Shown here piece after piece: positions 51,187 through 59,201 of a stretch of 64,000 nt of DNA. The first letter of the stretch is position 1. Each line of letters begins with the position of its first letter. The translations under genes and the position numbers were made by a program. Origin of the DNA: Acetobacteroides hydrogenigenes. GTDB taxonomy: Bacteria > Bacteroidota > Bacteroidia > Bacteroidales > ZOR0009. The DNA lies in assembly GCF_004340205.1 (NCBI RefSeq), contig NZ_SLWB01000003.1, positions 234,747 through 298,746 of the forward strand, written 5' to 3'. A model generated the notes under the pieces. It was not told where the DNA came from and made no database searches. It saw only the letters and a list, made by a program, of their open reading frames with translations.

Positions 51187-51870
51187 ATGTTAACCCGCAA
51201 CCACGCAAAAAGCAGTATTAGAAGATCGGTTCCTGTTCTTGCTGTCACCGCCATGCTTGCATGTTCGCTATGCTATGCAGGGAGTAAGCCTACCAAAGAA
51301 AAAGGAGAATTTCGTACGAACGATTTGGTTGAGATCGTTACGCTCGACCCAACCATTATGCTCGACATCCGCTATGCAACGTCCAACAACTTTACGGGTA
51401 AGGCGCTCTATCCCGAAGCAAGAGCGTTTTTGCAGCGTGAAGCAGCGCTGGCACTGGTCCGCGTAAACGCTAAGATTAAGAAGTATGGGTACGGCATTCT
51501 TGTATATGATGCATATCGTCCTTGGAGCGTTACAAAAAAGCTATGGCAAATTACGCCTCAAAATAAGAAGATGTACGTGGCCAAACCCAAGGTGGGATCG
51601 AGGCATAACAGAGGGTGCGCTATAGATGTAAGCCTCTACGATCTTGTTACAGGGAAACCAATGAAGATGATATGCGAGTATGACGATATGACCGAACGTG
51701 CCCATATCTGCTATCGAGGAGGAACTATAGATCAGCAAAAACTGAAGTATCTTTTGATAATTGCAATGAACGAGGAAGGGTTTATGCCTTTTAGCAGAGA
51801 GTGGTGGCACTTCGACTATAAGGGGTGGAAGCGCTATCCGGTTAGCGATATGCCCTTTTCGGAACTCTGA
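51187..51870 (+). CDS. D-Ala-D-Ala dipeptidase, VanX/DdpX-like (M15D)
   Basis: 227 residues with an N-terminal signal (about 12-32, VPVLAVTAMLACSLCYA), so exported. Zinc site of the family: SRHNRGCAIDVSLYD (SxHxxGxAxD, His and Asp ligands) and EWWHFDY (catalytic Glu and third ligand His). VYDAYRPWSV carries the conserved Arg. Family members split D-Ala-D-Ala; in non-resistant bacteria they recycle dipeptide from peptidoglycan. No VanR/S/H/A genes are present, so resistance is unlikely. Start chosen by the strong Shine-Dalgarno site. Confidence 0.92.
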   Translation: MLTRNHAKSSIRRSVPVLAVTAMLACSLCYAGSKPTKEKGEFRTNDLVEIVTLDPTIMLDIRYATSNNFTGKALYPEARAFLQREAALALVRVNAKIKKYGYGILVYDAYRPWSVTKKLWQITPQNKKMYVAKPKVGSRHNRGCAIDVSLYDLVTGKPMKMICEYDDMTERAHICYRGGTIDQQKLKYLLIIAMNEEGFMPFSREWWHFDYKGWKRYPVSDMPFSEL

Positions 51871-52126
51871 TTGTTGATGGGAATAGCGGTTTGGTACTTA
51901 TTTTTTAAAATGTTGGATAATTAATATAATTAACATATATTCACCTTGTCGTGAGAGCAGGTTGCTGTATGTGTAATTTGTTGCTTCATGCCTTTTATGG
52001 AGTAGCCAAAAGACTTCCTACATGGTTATAGAAAAGGTTAATATAAAAGCGATAAGCCCCAATGGAACAATAGCAGCAGGCAGAATAGACATTTCATTAT
52101 TAACACGCTAAAACTTATCTTTTTTT

Positions 52127-52774
52127 ATGAAAACAACACTTAGCTCATTACATTTCTTTATCGCATCTATGGTTCTTGTTGGCTCGTTGCTATGCTCTTG
52201 TAACGTTAACGTATCAAACGATGGTTCTAACGGGAAAAAAGTTGAAGGCACGGGCGACTTGGTTGAAAAAACAATTGCTTTGGAAAAGTTTACCATGCTA
52301 AACGTAGAGGGACAGGCCGATATAAAAGTTAGCTATGGGCCAGAGCAAATTGTTAAGGTAAAGGCGCAGGAAAATATTCTTGAGCTGCTAGACTTTTCGG
52401 TAAATGCCGAAAAGCTAACCATCGGAACAAAAAACAACTATAGCATAACCCACTCTAAGGGAATCTTCATCGAGATTGTTACCCCCAATGCCATTACCGA
52501 TTACGATATTTCGGGGGCAGGAGAGGTTGTTGTTGCAGGGAAGCCACAGAAAAACCTGAACATCAAGATTGCTGGTGCCGCCGAATTTAACACCTACAGC
52601 TTGGATGTAGACGACGTTGATATCGAGATTGCAGGGGCTGCCGATTGTGGCGTTATGGCTATTAAAACGCTGAATGTTTCTATCGCAGGAACGGGTAGCG
52701 TAGAGTATAAGGGTAACCCAACCGTAACTAAGTCTATTGCCGGTATTGGTTCGGTAAAGAAAAGGGGCGAGTAG
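52127..52774 (+). CDS. GIN-domain (DUF2807) lipoprotein
   Basis: 215 residues. Lipobox LLCSC with lipidated Cys25 after a signal segment (FFIASMVLVGSL). The mature protein is a stack of short beta strands of the head-GIN/DUF2807 type: FTMLNVEGQADIKVSYGPEQIVKVKAQENIL, then repeated IxIAGAAEF / DISGAGEVVVAG / SIAGTGSVEYKGNP turns. These envelope proteins of Bacteroidota have no firmly assigned function. Expressed alone. A hairpin terminator follows. Confidence 0.9.
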   Translation: MKTTLSSLHFFIASMVLVGSLLCSCNVNVSNDGSNGKKVEGTGDLVEKTIALEKFTMLNVEGQADIKVSYGPEQIVKVKAQENILELLDFSVNAEKLTIGTKNNYSITHSKGIFIEIVTPNAITDYDISGAGEVVVAGKPQKNLNIKIAGAAEFNTYSLDVDDVDIEIAGAADCGVMAIKTLNVSIAGTGSVEYKGNPTVTKSIAGIGSVKKRGE

Positions 52775-52795
52775 GGTTAACCAATCGCTTTGCTT

Positions 52796-52850
52796 CCCTC
52801 AAATCCTGCCTTTTCGCTAAAGGAATGTAGGGTTTGAGGGATTTTTTTGT
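52796..52850 (+). terminator. Terminator after the GIN lipoprotein gene
   Basis: CCCTCAAATCCT pairs with AGGGTTTGAGGG (one wobble) around a larger loop, then seven T. Confidence 0.75.
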
Positions 52851-53014
52851 GCTCATCCACTTTATCTCGTTCTTCTTACCCTCCCCAAAACGTTATAGAG
52901 CTGTTTTAATATGGAATCCCGGACATTTCGATCCATTATCTGCCGAATTTGAATTTAATTGTTAGATTTAGCACAACTGTACTATTCAGGGAAAATCATA
53001 TTTATCAACCTCTT

Positions 53015-54886
53015 ATGAAGAAAGCTCTATTTGCACTTTTTGCTATGCTGCTTGTACAGCTTAGCATACCGGTATGGGCTCAGCCTAAGCATACCTTCGA
53101 AATTGGAGAAAAGGCGTTCTTGCTCGATGGCAAGCCTATTCAGTTCTTTTGTGGCGAGATTCATCCCTACCGTGTTCCTGCCGAATACTGGAAAGATCGC
53201 CTGCAGATGATTCGTGCAATGGGAATGAACTCCATTAGCATCTACATGTTCTGGAATGTCCACGAACCACAGAAGGGTAAGTACAACTTTAGCGGATCGG
53301 CCGACATTGCCCGTTTCGTGAAGCTAGCCCAAGAGGCCGGGCTTTGGGTAATCCTTCGTCCAAGCCCATACGCTTGTGCCGAGTGGGAGTTTGGGGGATA
53401 TCCTTGGTGGCTGCTAAAGGAGAAGGACGTCAAGGTACGCTCTAAAGATCCTCGCTTTATAGAGGTGTACAAGAACTACATTGCACAGGTTGCAAAGCAC
53501 CTTGCGCCGCTTCAGGTTCAGAATGGTGGACCAATCCTAATGGTGCAGATCGAAAACGAGTACGGATTCTACGGAAACGACAAGGAGTACCTTGCGCTTA
53601 ACCGCGATATCTTTAAAAACGCTGGGTTTACCTGCAACCTATTCACCTGCGATCCTCCTTACGTAATTGATAACGGCCACCTTCCGGGCACCTACGCTGC
53701 TGTAAACGGCGGCATGAAGTCTAAGGCCATCATCGAAACCCAAAACAGAATCAACGGCAAGGCGCCTTACTTCGTTTCGGAGTGGTATCCTGCCTGGTTT
53801 GATGTTTGGGGAAAGAAGCACCATACGGCATCGCCCGAAAGCATGGTTGCCCACCTAGACACCATCTTTAAGCAGGGCATCTCGCTTAACATGTACATGG
53901 CGCACGGAGGCTCTAACTTCGGTTTCATGAACGGTTCTAACTACGATACGAATCTGCCTTTCCAGGCGCAAACGCAGAGCTACGACTACGACGCTCCCAT
54001 CAACGAGGCGGGTAACGCTACTCCAAAGTACTACGTTTACCGCAAGATGGTGGAGAAGTACTATCCTGCAGGAGCTACCATTCCGGCAGTTCCCGAGCCT
54101 AAGCCATCTATGAGCATCCCTACGTTTACCCTTAACGAGGTGTCTACGCTAGAGGCTAACCGTCCAAAGGCAATTACCTCCGATATGCCTCTTTCATTTG
54201 AGGATATCAACCAAGGATACGGCTACGTGCTATACGAAAGCAAACTTCCTGAAGGTAAGGGATGGCTAAAGGTAAAGGAGCTTCGCGACTACGCCATTGT
54301 TATGCTCGATGGTAAGCGCCTTGGCGTTCTTAACCGTAGCTTCAAGCGCGATTCGATTTGGGTAGAAACAACCAAGCCCAACCAAACGATCTCGATCTTT
54401 GTGGAAAACCTGGGTCGTATCAACTTTGGAACCTTCCTAAACGATAACCGCAAGGGTATTACCAAGGAGGTTACCTTTGCCGGAAACACCGTTCGCGGTT
54501 GGAATATCTACGGCTATCCGTTTACCCGTGTTGATAACATCAAGTTTAGAGCCGCAAAGGCTAGCGATAAGTTCGAAGGACCTGTCGTTCGTCGCGGAAC
54601 CTTTACGCTCGACAAGGTTGCCGATACCTACCTTAACGTCGGCTCGTTCGGCAAGGGCTCGGTATGGGTTAACGGTCATCACGTAGGGCGCTACTGGAGC
54701 ATTGGCCCTCAGCAAACGCTGTACATCCCTGCTCCTTGGCTCAAGAAGGGAAAGAATACTGTGGTGGTTTTCGAACTGCTGAAGATGACCGAGGATAAGC
54801 TTAGCGCTATCGATCATCCTATTCTCGACGACGTGCGCCAAGAGATGTTTGTTGGCCCAACTACCGGACAGCAGATTATTGAATAG
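53015..54886 (+). CDS. GH35 beta-galactosidase, exported
   Basis: 623 residues from ATG 53015, which starts the signal peptide (MKKALFALFAMLLVQLSIPVWAQ); the frame from 52949 adds an unsupported extension. GH35 TIM barrel: GEIHPYRVPAEYWKDRLQMIRAMGMNSISIYMFWNVHEP, RPSPYACAEWEFGGYPWW, acid/base Glu in MVQIENEYGFYG, nucleophile Glu in PYFVSEWYPAWFD. C-terminal jelly-roll domains with WLKVKELRDYAIVMLDGKRLG and FGKGSVWVNGHHVGRYWSIGPQQTLYIPAPWLKKGKN. Releases beta-linked galactose in the periplasm. Monocistronic with terminator. Confidence 0.95.
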   Translation: MKKALFALFAMLLVQLSIPVWAQPKHTFEIGEKAFLLDGKPIQFFCGEIHPYRVPAEYWKDRLQMIRAMGMNSISIYMFWNVHEPQKGKYNFSGSADIARFVKLAQEAGLWVILRPSPYACAEWEFGGYPWWLLKEKDVKVRSKDPRFIEVYKNYIAQVAKHLAPLQVQNGGPILMVQIENEYGFYGNDKEYLALNRDIFKNAGFTCNLFTCDPPYVIDNGHLPGTYAAVNGGMKSKAIIETQNRINGKAPYFVSEWYPAWFDVWGKKHHTASPESMVAHLDTIFKQGISLNMYMAHGGSNFGFMNGSNYDTNLPFQAQTQSYDYDAPINEAGNATPKYYVYRKMVEKYYPAGATIPAVPEPKPSMSIPTFTLNEVSTLEANRPKAITSDMPLSFEDINQGYGYVLYESKLPEGKGWLKVKELRDYAIVMLDGKRLGVLNRSFKRDSIWVETTKPNQTISIFVENLGRINFGTFLNDNRKGITKEVTFAGNTVRGWNIYGYPFTRVDNIKFRAAKASDKFEGPVVRRGTFTLDKVADTYLNVGSFGKGSVWVNGHHVGRYWSIGPQQTLYIPAPWLKKGKNTVVVFELLKMTEDKLSAIDHPILDDVRQEMFVGPTTGQQIIE

Positions 54887-55316
54887 GAGTAAACAATACT
54901 CCATTAACCTACTAAAAGGATTGAAGGGGTAACCTTTCAATCCTTTTTTTATTCGAAGATTACGCTTCGCCCAATCAGCGCTGTCATGCCGGGCTTGTCC
55001 CGGAATCTGAATTAGAATCCAATTGATTCTAAAAAAAGAGGCCCCCGCTTCTCGGGATTTCCGCTTCGCTACAACCTTCGGGCAGTCATTATATTTACTG
55101 CGCTGAGCTCGCTCCGCTCGGTTCCGTGACAAGCATGGGATGACGCTCCGAGAATAAGTTCTCCTTAAGTTAACGACATAGCCTTGAAGAGGAGGGGAGT
55201 CCGGCTGATTCTACCTTGTTATAAGCCATCAAGGTTATGCTCTAGCAATTCAACATTTTCCCCTTTGCCATTTCGCCAAACTCTCGTTCCTTTGCACCAT
55301 ACTATTACATATAGCA
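54887..55316. other. Gap with GC-rich dispersed-repeat-like sequence
   Basis: After the GH35 terminator, 54980-55165 holds GC-rich palindromic pieces (GCCGGGCTTGTCCCGG near 54990, CTCGCTCCGCTC near 55110) of the kind found in dispersed intergenic repeats. I found no second copy in the window. No ORF. Confidence 0.5.
54914..54950 (+). terminator. Terminator after the GH35 gene
   Basis: AAAAGGATTGAA / TTCAATCCTTTT, then T run. Confidence 0.88.
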
Positions 55317-55814
55317 ATGATTAGAGTAGGACTTGTATCGGATACCCACGGCTTTTGGGACGATAAGCTGGATGCCTTCCTTGCCGATGTTGACGAAATT
55401 TGGCACGCTGGCGATATCGGCAGCATCGAGCTGCTGGATAACCTGTCGAAGAAGCGGACCACCCGGGCCGTCTTCGGCAATATCGACGGTGGGGCAACGC
55501 GCCTTGCCGCCAAGCCCTTTCTCTTCTTCGAGTGCGAGGGGGTAAAGGTGCTCATATCGCACATCGGCGGCTACCCCAACAAGTACGACCGCGACTACCT
55601 GAAGCTCATCGACGAGCTGCGGCCCACCCTGGCCATTGCCGGCCACTCGCATATCCTAAAGGTGATGTTCGACAAGAAGAAGAACCTGCTTTTCATGAAT
55701 CCTGGCGCTGCGGGTGTTTCAGGCTTTCATAGCGTGCGTACCGCCCTTCGCTTTACCATCGAAAATGGCGCGGTGAAGGATCTGGCGGTGGCCGAGTGGG
55801 AGCGGAAGGCTTAG
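55317..55814 (+). CDS. YfcE/MJ0936-type metallophosphoesterase
   Basis: 165 residues, a compact calcineurin-like phosphodiesterase. Metal-binding motifs in order: VSDTHG, IWHAGDIG, FGNIDGG, ISHIGGYP and AGHSHI, all intact. E. coli YfcE and archaeal MJ0936 hydrolyse phosphodiesters in vitro with Mn2+/Ni2+; the natural substrate is not known. Tandem array E starts immediately after the stop codon (within about 5 bp), so no separate terminator is visible. Confidence 0.92.
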   Translation: MIRVGLVSDTHGFWDDKLDAFLADVDEIWHAGDIGSIELLDNLSKKRTTRAVFGNIDGGATRLAAKPFLFFECEGVKVLISHIGGYPNKYDRDYLKLIDELRPTLAIAGHSHILKVMFDKKKNLLFMNPGAAGVSGFHSVRTALRFTIENGAVKDLAVAEWERKA

Positions 55815-56262
55815 CCTACCCGGGTAGGCAGCTCGCCCGGTATCCGGTTTGGGTATCCTACCCGGTAAGGCAACCCTTCCCGGCTCCCGGTTGGGGTATC
55901 CTACCCGGTAAGGCAACCCTTCCCGGCTCCCAGTTTGGGTATCCTACCCGGTAAGGCAGCTCGCCCGGCATCCAGTTTGGGTATCCTACCCGGTAAGGCA
56001 ACCCTTCCCGGCATCCAGTTTAGGTATCCTACCCGGTAAGGCAACCCTTCCCGGCTCCCGGTTGGGGTATCCTACCCGGTAAGGCAGCTCGCCCGGCATC
56101 CAGTTGGGGTATCCTACCCGGTAAGGCAGCTCGCCCGGCATCCGGTTTGGGTATCCTACCCGGTAAGGCAACCCTTCCCGGCTCCCGGTTGGGGTATCCT
56201 ACCCGGTAAGGCAACCCTCCCGGTCTCCCAGTTGGGGTATCCTACCCGGTAAGCTAGCCCTA
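55815..56262. repeat. Tandem array E, 42/43-bp units, about ten copies
   Basis: TACCCGG starts at 55817, 55859, 55902, 55945, 55987, 56030, 56073, 56115, 56157, 56200 and 56243, a spacing of 42 or 43. Two unit types alternate irregularly: the 42-bp type has GGCAGCTCGCCCGGCATCC, the 43-bp type GGCAACCCTTCCCGGCTCCC; both share GGTATCCTACCCGGTAAGG. The step of 43 cycles all three frames, so the open minus-strand frames (LPGRIPKPDAGRAALPG) have no coding value. The array fills the gap between two convergent genes. Confidence 0.95.
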
Positions 56263-56269
56263 TCAAAAA

Positions 56270-56292
56270 AAAAGAGGAGCGCTGCTCCTCTC
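56270..56292 (-). terminator. Terminator of queF
   Basis: AGAGGAGC / GCTCCTCT with a 3-nt loop, followed on the minus strand by nine T, close to the end of array E. Confidence 0.88.
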
Positions 56293-56298
56293 TCTGTT

Positions 56299-56784
56299 CT
56301 ATCGGCTCCCGATCTTCTCGGGGTACATGTCGTGGTTCATAAACCGCTGCTCGGCCAGCTGCTCGTACTTGGTTCCGGGCTTGCCGTAGTTGCAGTAGGG
56401 GTCGATGCTGATGCCGCCGCGGGGGGTAAACTTGCCCCAAACCTCGATGTAGCGGGGCTCCATCAGCTTAATCAGGTCCTTCATGATGATGTTCACGCAG
56501 TCCTCGTGGAAGTCGCCGTGGTTACGGAAGCTGAACATGTACAGCTTGAGGCTCTTGCTCTCCACCATCTGCACGTCGGGCACGTAGCTGATGTAGATGG
56601 TGGCAAAGTCGGGCTGCCCGGTGATGGGGCAGAGGCTGGTAAACTCGGGGATGTTGAACTTCACCCAGTAGTCGTTCTCCTGATGCTTGTTGACGAACGT
56701 CTCCAGCACCTCGGGGGTGTACCCGAAGTCGTATTGGGTTCCTTGGTTTCCTAAAGATTTTAGTCCTTCGCTTTCTCTTTCCAT
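56299..56784 (-). CDS. queF: NADPH-dependent 7-cyano-7-deazaguanine reductase
   Basis: 161 residues, the short unimodular QueF of the tunnelling fold. It reduces preQ0 to preQ1 for queuosine in tRNA. Motifs: [24 protein letters not shown] with the catalytic Cys that forms the thioimide, the QueF box [21 protein letters not shown], and [11 protein letters not shown] near the end. It lies 18 bp downstream of the gene for a queuosine-precursor transporter on the same strand, so both form an operon. Confidence 0.96.
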   Translation of the reverse strand: MERESEGLKSLGNQGTQYDFGYTPEVLETFVNKHQENDYWVKFNIPEFTSLCPITGQPDFATIYISYVPDVQMVESKSLKLYMFSFRNHGDFHEDCVNIIMKDLIKLMEPRYIEVWGKFTPRGGISIDPYCNYGKPGTKYEQLAEQRFMNHDMYPEKIGSR

Positions 56785-56802
56785 GGTTTTTGATGTTGAC
56801 GG

Positions 56803-57483
56803 CTAAACTTCCTTCAGCCTAAAGGGATTGTAGGAAATATCGTTGTCGAATACGTTTTCGTTTTCTACGCGCTTCACCCGGTTTACCACCATAATGGTTA
56901 CGGGCAGGATGACGATCTCGTAGGCGGTTTTGATGAAGGTTTGTACCAGCGCCATCATCACGAGCTGCTTTGCGGGGATGATGCCCGCGAAGGCTACAAA
57001 GATGAAGATGGCCGAGTCGAGCCCCTCTCCAACGATGGTGGATAGGATGGCGCGGAGCGAGAAGTTGCTACCGTTGCTCATCACCTTCATGCGGCTCATC
57101 ACAAGCGCATTGGCAAACGAGCCGCTCAGGTAGGCCAGGATGCTGGCTATGCCGATGCGGGGCGTGCTCTCCAGTATCCTGGCGAACGAATCCTGGTTGG
57201 CCCAGAACGGTGCCGCCGGAATGGCGATGGCCAGCTGGTACATCACGTTCGAGAGCACCATCATACCAAATCCAATCCAAATCACGAATCGGGCCTTGCG
57301 GTAGCCCCAAATCTCCACGATAACGTCGTTGACGATGTACGAGATGGGAAAGATGATAACGCCGGCAGGTACCGCCAACGATCCAATGGTGATAATCTTA
57401 ATCGCTAAGATATTCGAGATAAGCAGGCATGCCGTGAATAGGATGCCAAAGAGCATAAATAGGGGTGAAACGCTTTGCTTCAT
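56803..57483 (-). CDS. Queuosine precursor transporter (YhhQ family)
   Basis: 226 residues, about six membrane helices. YhhQ/QPTR takes up preQ0/preQ1. Motifs: LISNILAIKII, IIFPISYIVNDVIVEIWGYRKAR (conserved P-x-x-Y-x-x-N-D-x-x-x-E), STIVGEGLDSAIFIFVAF. Together with QueF this allows salvage of preQ0. The promoter TTG-N19-TACCTTTG (plus strand 57540-57569) is well formed, with a ~50-nt leader; I looked for a preQ1 riboswitch there and found none. Confidence 0.93.
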   Translation of the reverse strand: MKQSVSPLFMLFGILFTACLLISNILAIKIITIGSLAVPAGVIIFPISYIVNDVIVEIWGYRKARFVIWIGFGMMVLSNVMYQLAIAIPAAPFWANQDSFARILESTPRIGIASILAYLSGSFANALVMSRMKVMSNGSNFSLRAILSTIVGEGLDSAIFIFVAFAGIIPAKQLVMMALVQTFIKTAYEIVILPVTIMVVNRVKRVENENVFDNDISYNPFRLKEV

Positions 57484-57539
57484 AATTGATTTTTTACGTG
57501 GGTGCCAATAAACACGGTTTGTAAATAAAAGATCTGCCG

Positions 57540-57569
57540 CAAAGGTAGCAAAAAAAGGCGGTGGGGCAA
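57540..57569 (-). promoter_or_regulatory. Promoter of the queuosine transporter-queF operon
   Basis: On the minus strand TTG (plus 57567-57569), 19-bp spacer, TACCTTTG (plus 57540-57547): the canonical Bacteroidota arrangement. Confidence 0.7.
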
Positions 57570-57997
57570 CGCCATACTTCCAACTCCTAGAATTTCGCGT
57601 TTAAGCTTATCGGCGAAGATGACATTTTATAGCCTATTCGATAAGACGTTTATTGGAGAGGAAAGCCAACCAGCGGCGGGCAAGCCTATCCGCTACCGAA
57701 CAATCTCCTTCCGTAGACACCATGGCGAAGCCATACCAGACTGGCACGAAATCTGTTCGAGTGAGCGGAGCATCTACAAGATTAATTAGCCGAAGAGCCA
57801 TCAGCTAACAGCAACGTACAAAATAGGGGTGGCGCTAAGCAGCGACCGAACGAGTTATTTCGTGCAGGATTTTTCTTTGTTTCGTTTCTTTTGATCCCTC
57901 AAAAGAAATGAAAATTGGAGTTTGATGCCCTCCAATAATTAATCCAGATGGTAATGGGGCAGGGGGGGACAATGCGGGTTTAATATTAAAAGCGAAA
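57570..57997. other. Gap with dispersed repeat copy 2
   Basis: Upstream of the transporter promoter and downstream of mnmA (minus). It holds the repeat at 57711-57918; no ORF of merit. Confidence 0.65.
57711..57918 (-). repeat. Dispersed repeat, copy 2
   Basis: Reverse-complement copy of 19049-19255 with only scattered substitutions and small indels. The palindromic end CACCATGGCGAAGCCATA is at its left side here. It is not bounded by the 18-bp repeats that surround copy 1, so the ~207 bp are the unit itself. Confidence 0.85.
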
Positions 57998-59053
57998 TCA
58001 CTGTGCCAACGCTCCGCCCACCAACCGATCGCCGATGTAGAACACCACCGGTTGTCCGGGCGATATGGCCCATGCCGGGTTTTCGAGCGTAACGGTTCCC
58101 GCATCGCCCACGGCGGAGAGGTAGCCGTACCCCTCGGGGTTCAGCCCCAGCCCCCGAACCTTAACCTCCAGCGGGGTGGTGGGGGTAATCTCTTCTTTAC
58201 TGATAAGGTGAATTTCGCGCACCCGAAACTCCGTGCGTAGCAGGTCGCTTTTCCTCCCTATGGTGATGGTGTTGCTCGCGCTGTCGATGGCTTGGATGTA
58301 GGCCTCCCTTTCCACCGTTAGCGCCAAGCCCCTCTTTTGACCGATGGTGTAGAAGGGAATTCCGCTGTGCTGGCCGATGGTGCTGCCCGATTCGTCGAGC
58401 ACCTCGCCGGGGCGCACCTCAGCTATCCGCTCGGGCATCAGCTGGGCGATGAAGTGGCGGTAGTCCATCCCCTCCAGGAAGCACACGCTCATGCTCTCGC
58501 GGTTGGGCACCAGGTCATCGAAGCGCCTATCGCGGATCTCCTGCTTGGCTTGCTCCTTTAGAATGTTGCCCATCGGCTGCACCATCCGCCGGATGATGCT
58601 CTCGGGCAGCATCCACAGGTAGTACGACTGGTCCTTTTTCGGATCGGATCCCTTCGTAACGTAGTGGTGCCCGTTGTGCTCGACGGTTTGCACGTAGTGA
58701 CCGCTGGAGATGTACCTCGCCCCGATGCTGTCGGCAAATTCGGCCAGCAGCTTCCACTTCACCTGCGGGTTGCACCAGGCACATGGGCTGGGCGTCTCAC
58801 CCTTCAGGTAGGCTTCGGCAAATGGGAGGATGATCGTTTCCGTAAAAATATTGCGGCAATCAACAACATGATGCTCTATGCCGATGCGCTGTGCCTGTAG
58901 CCTGGCATCATCAATAGCTTTGAGGGTTTTGGCGCTATCCAGCATCCACAGCGTAACGCCAACCACCAGAAACCCATCCTCCTTGAGCTTAATGGCCGTT
59001 AGGGTACTGTCTATACCCCCGCTCATGCCTACAACTACCTTTTTCATCTCCAT
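57998..59053 (-). CDS. mnmA: tRNA 2-thiouridylase MnmA
   Basis: 351 residues from the Met at 59053 (Met at 59047 also possible); the longer frame to 59254 would overlap the divergent gene's promoter and start. MnmA adenylates and thiolates C2 of wobble U34. PP-loop VVGMSGGIDSTLTA, catalytic Cys in SPCAWCNPQVKWK, ISSGHYVQ, DPKKDQSYYLW and second Cys in MSVCFLEGMDYRHF; the C-terminal beta domain has YTIGQKRGLALT and WAISPGQPVVFY. Works on the same base as MnmE (21629-23032). Confidence 0.95.
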   Translation of the reverse strand: MEMKKVVVGMSGGIDSTLTAIKLKEDGFLVVGVTLWMLDSAKTLKAIDDARLQAQRIGIEHHVVDCRNIFTETIILPFAEAYLKGETPSPCAWCNPQVKWKLLAEFADSIGARYISSGHYVQTVEHNGHHYVTKGSDPKKDQSYYLWMLPESIIRRMVQPMGNILKEQAKQEIRDRRFDDLVPNRESMSVCFLEGMDYRHFIAQLMPERIAEVRPGEVLDESGSTIGQHSGIPFYTIGQKRGLALTVEREAYIQAIDSASNTITIGRKSDLLRTEFRVREIHLISKEEITPTTPLEVKVRGLGLNPEGYGYLSAVGDAGTVTLENPAWAISPGQPVVFYIGDRLVGGALAQ

Positions 59054-59201
59054 AATTTGCCGCAAAGTAAATCCATTTTGGGCGAAGAAATTGTAAAGTG
59101 TAATTGCAATAATGAAATAAGTTAATCCGTTATGTAGTTTTAGGTGTAAAAATGCCAAACAAAAATCTATTTTTGTACCAGTATAAGGGATCGCAGAATA
59201 A

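Noticed and set aside
51187..51870. Vancomycin resistance dipeptidase
   Set aside because: The motif is VanX-like but there are no vanHAS/R genes and the protein is exported, so a peptidoglycan recycling role is likelier.
55815..56262. Possible CRISPR array
   Set aside because: Units are contiguous and nearly identical throughout, without unique spacers, and no cas gene is present.
57484..57539. preQ1 riboswitch ahead of the queuosine transporter gene
   Set aside because: The ~50-nt leader lacks the C-rich loop and A-rich tail needed for the pseudoknot of preQ1-I, and is too short for the larger classes.
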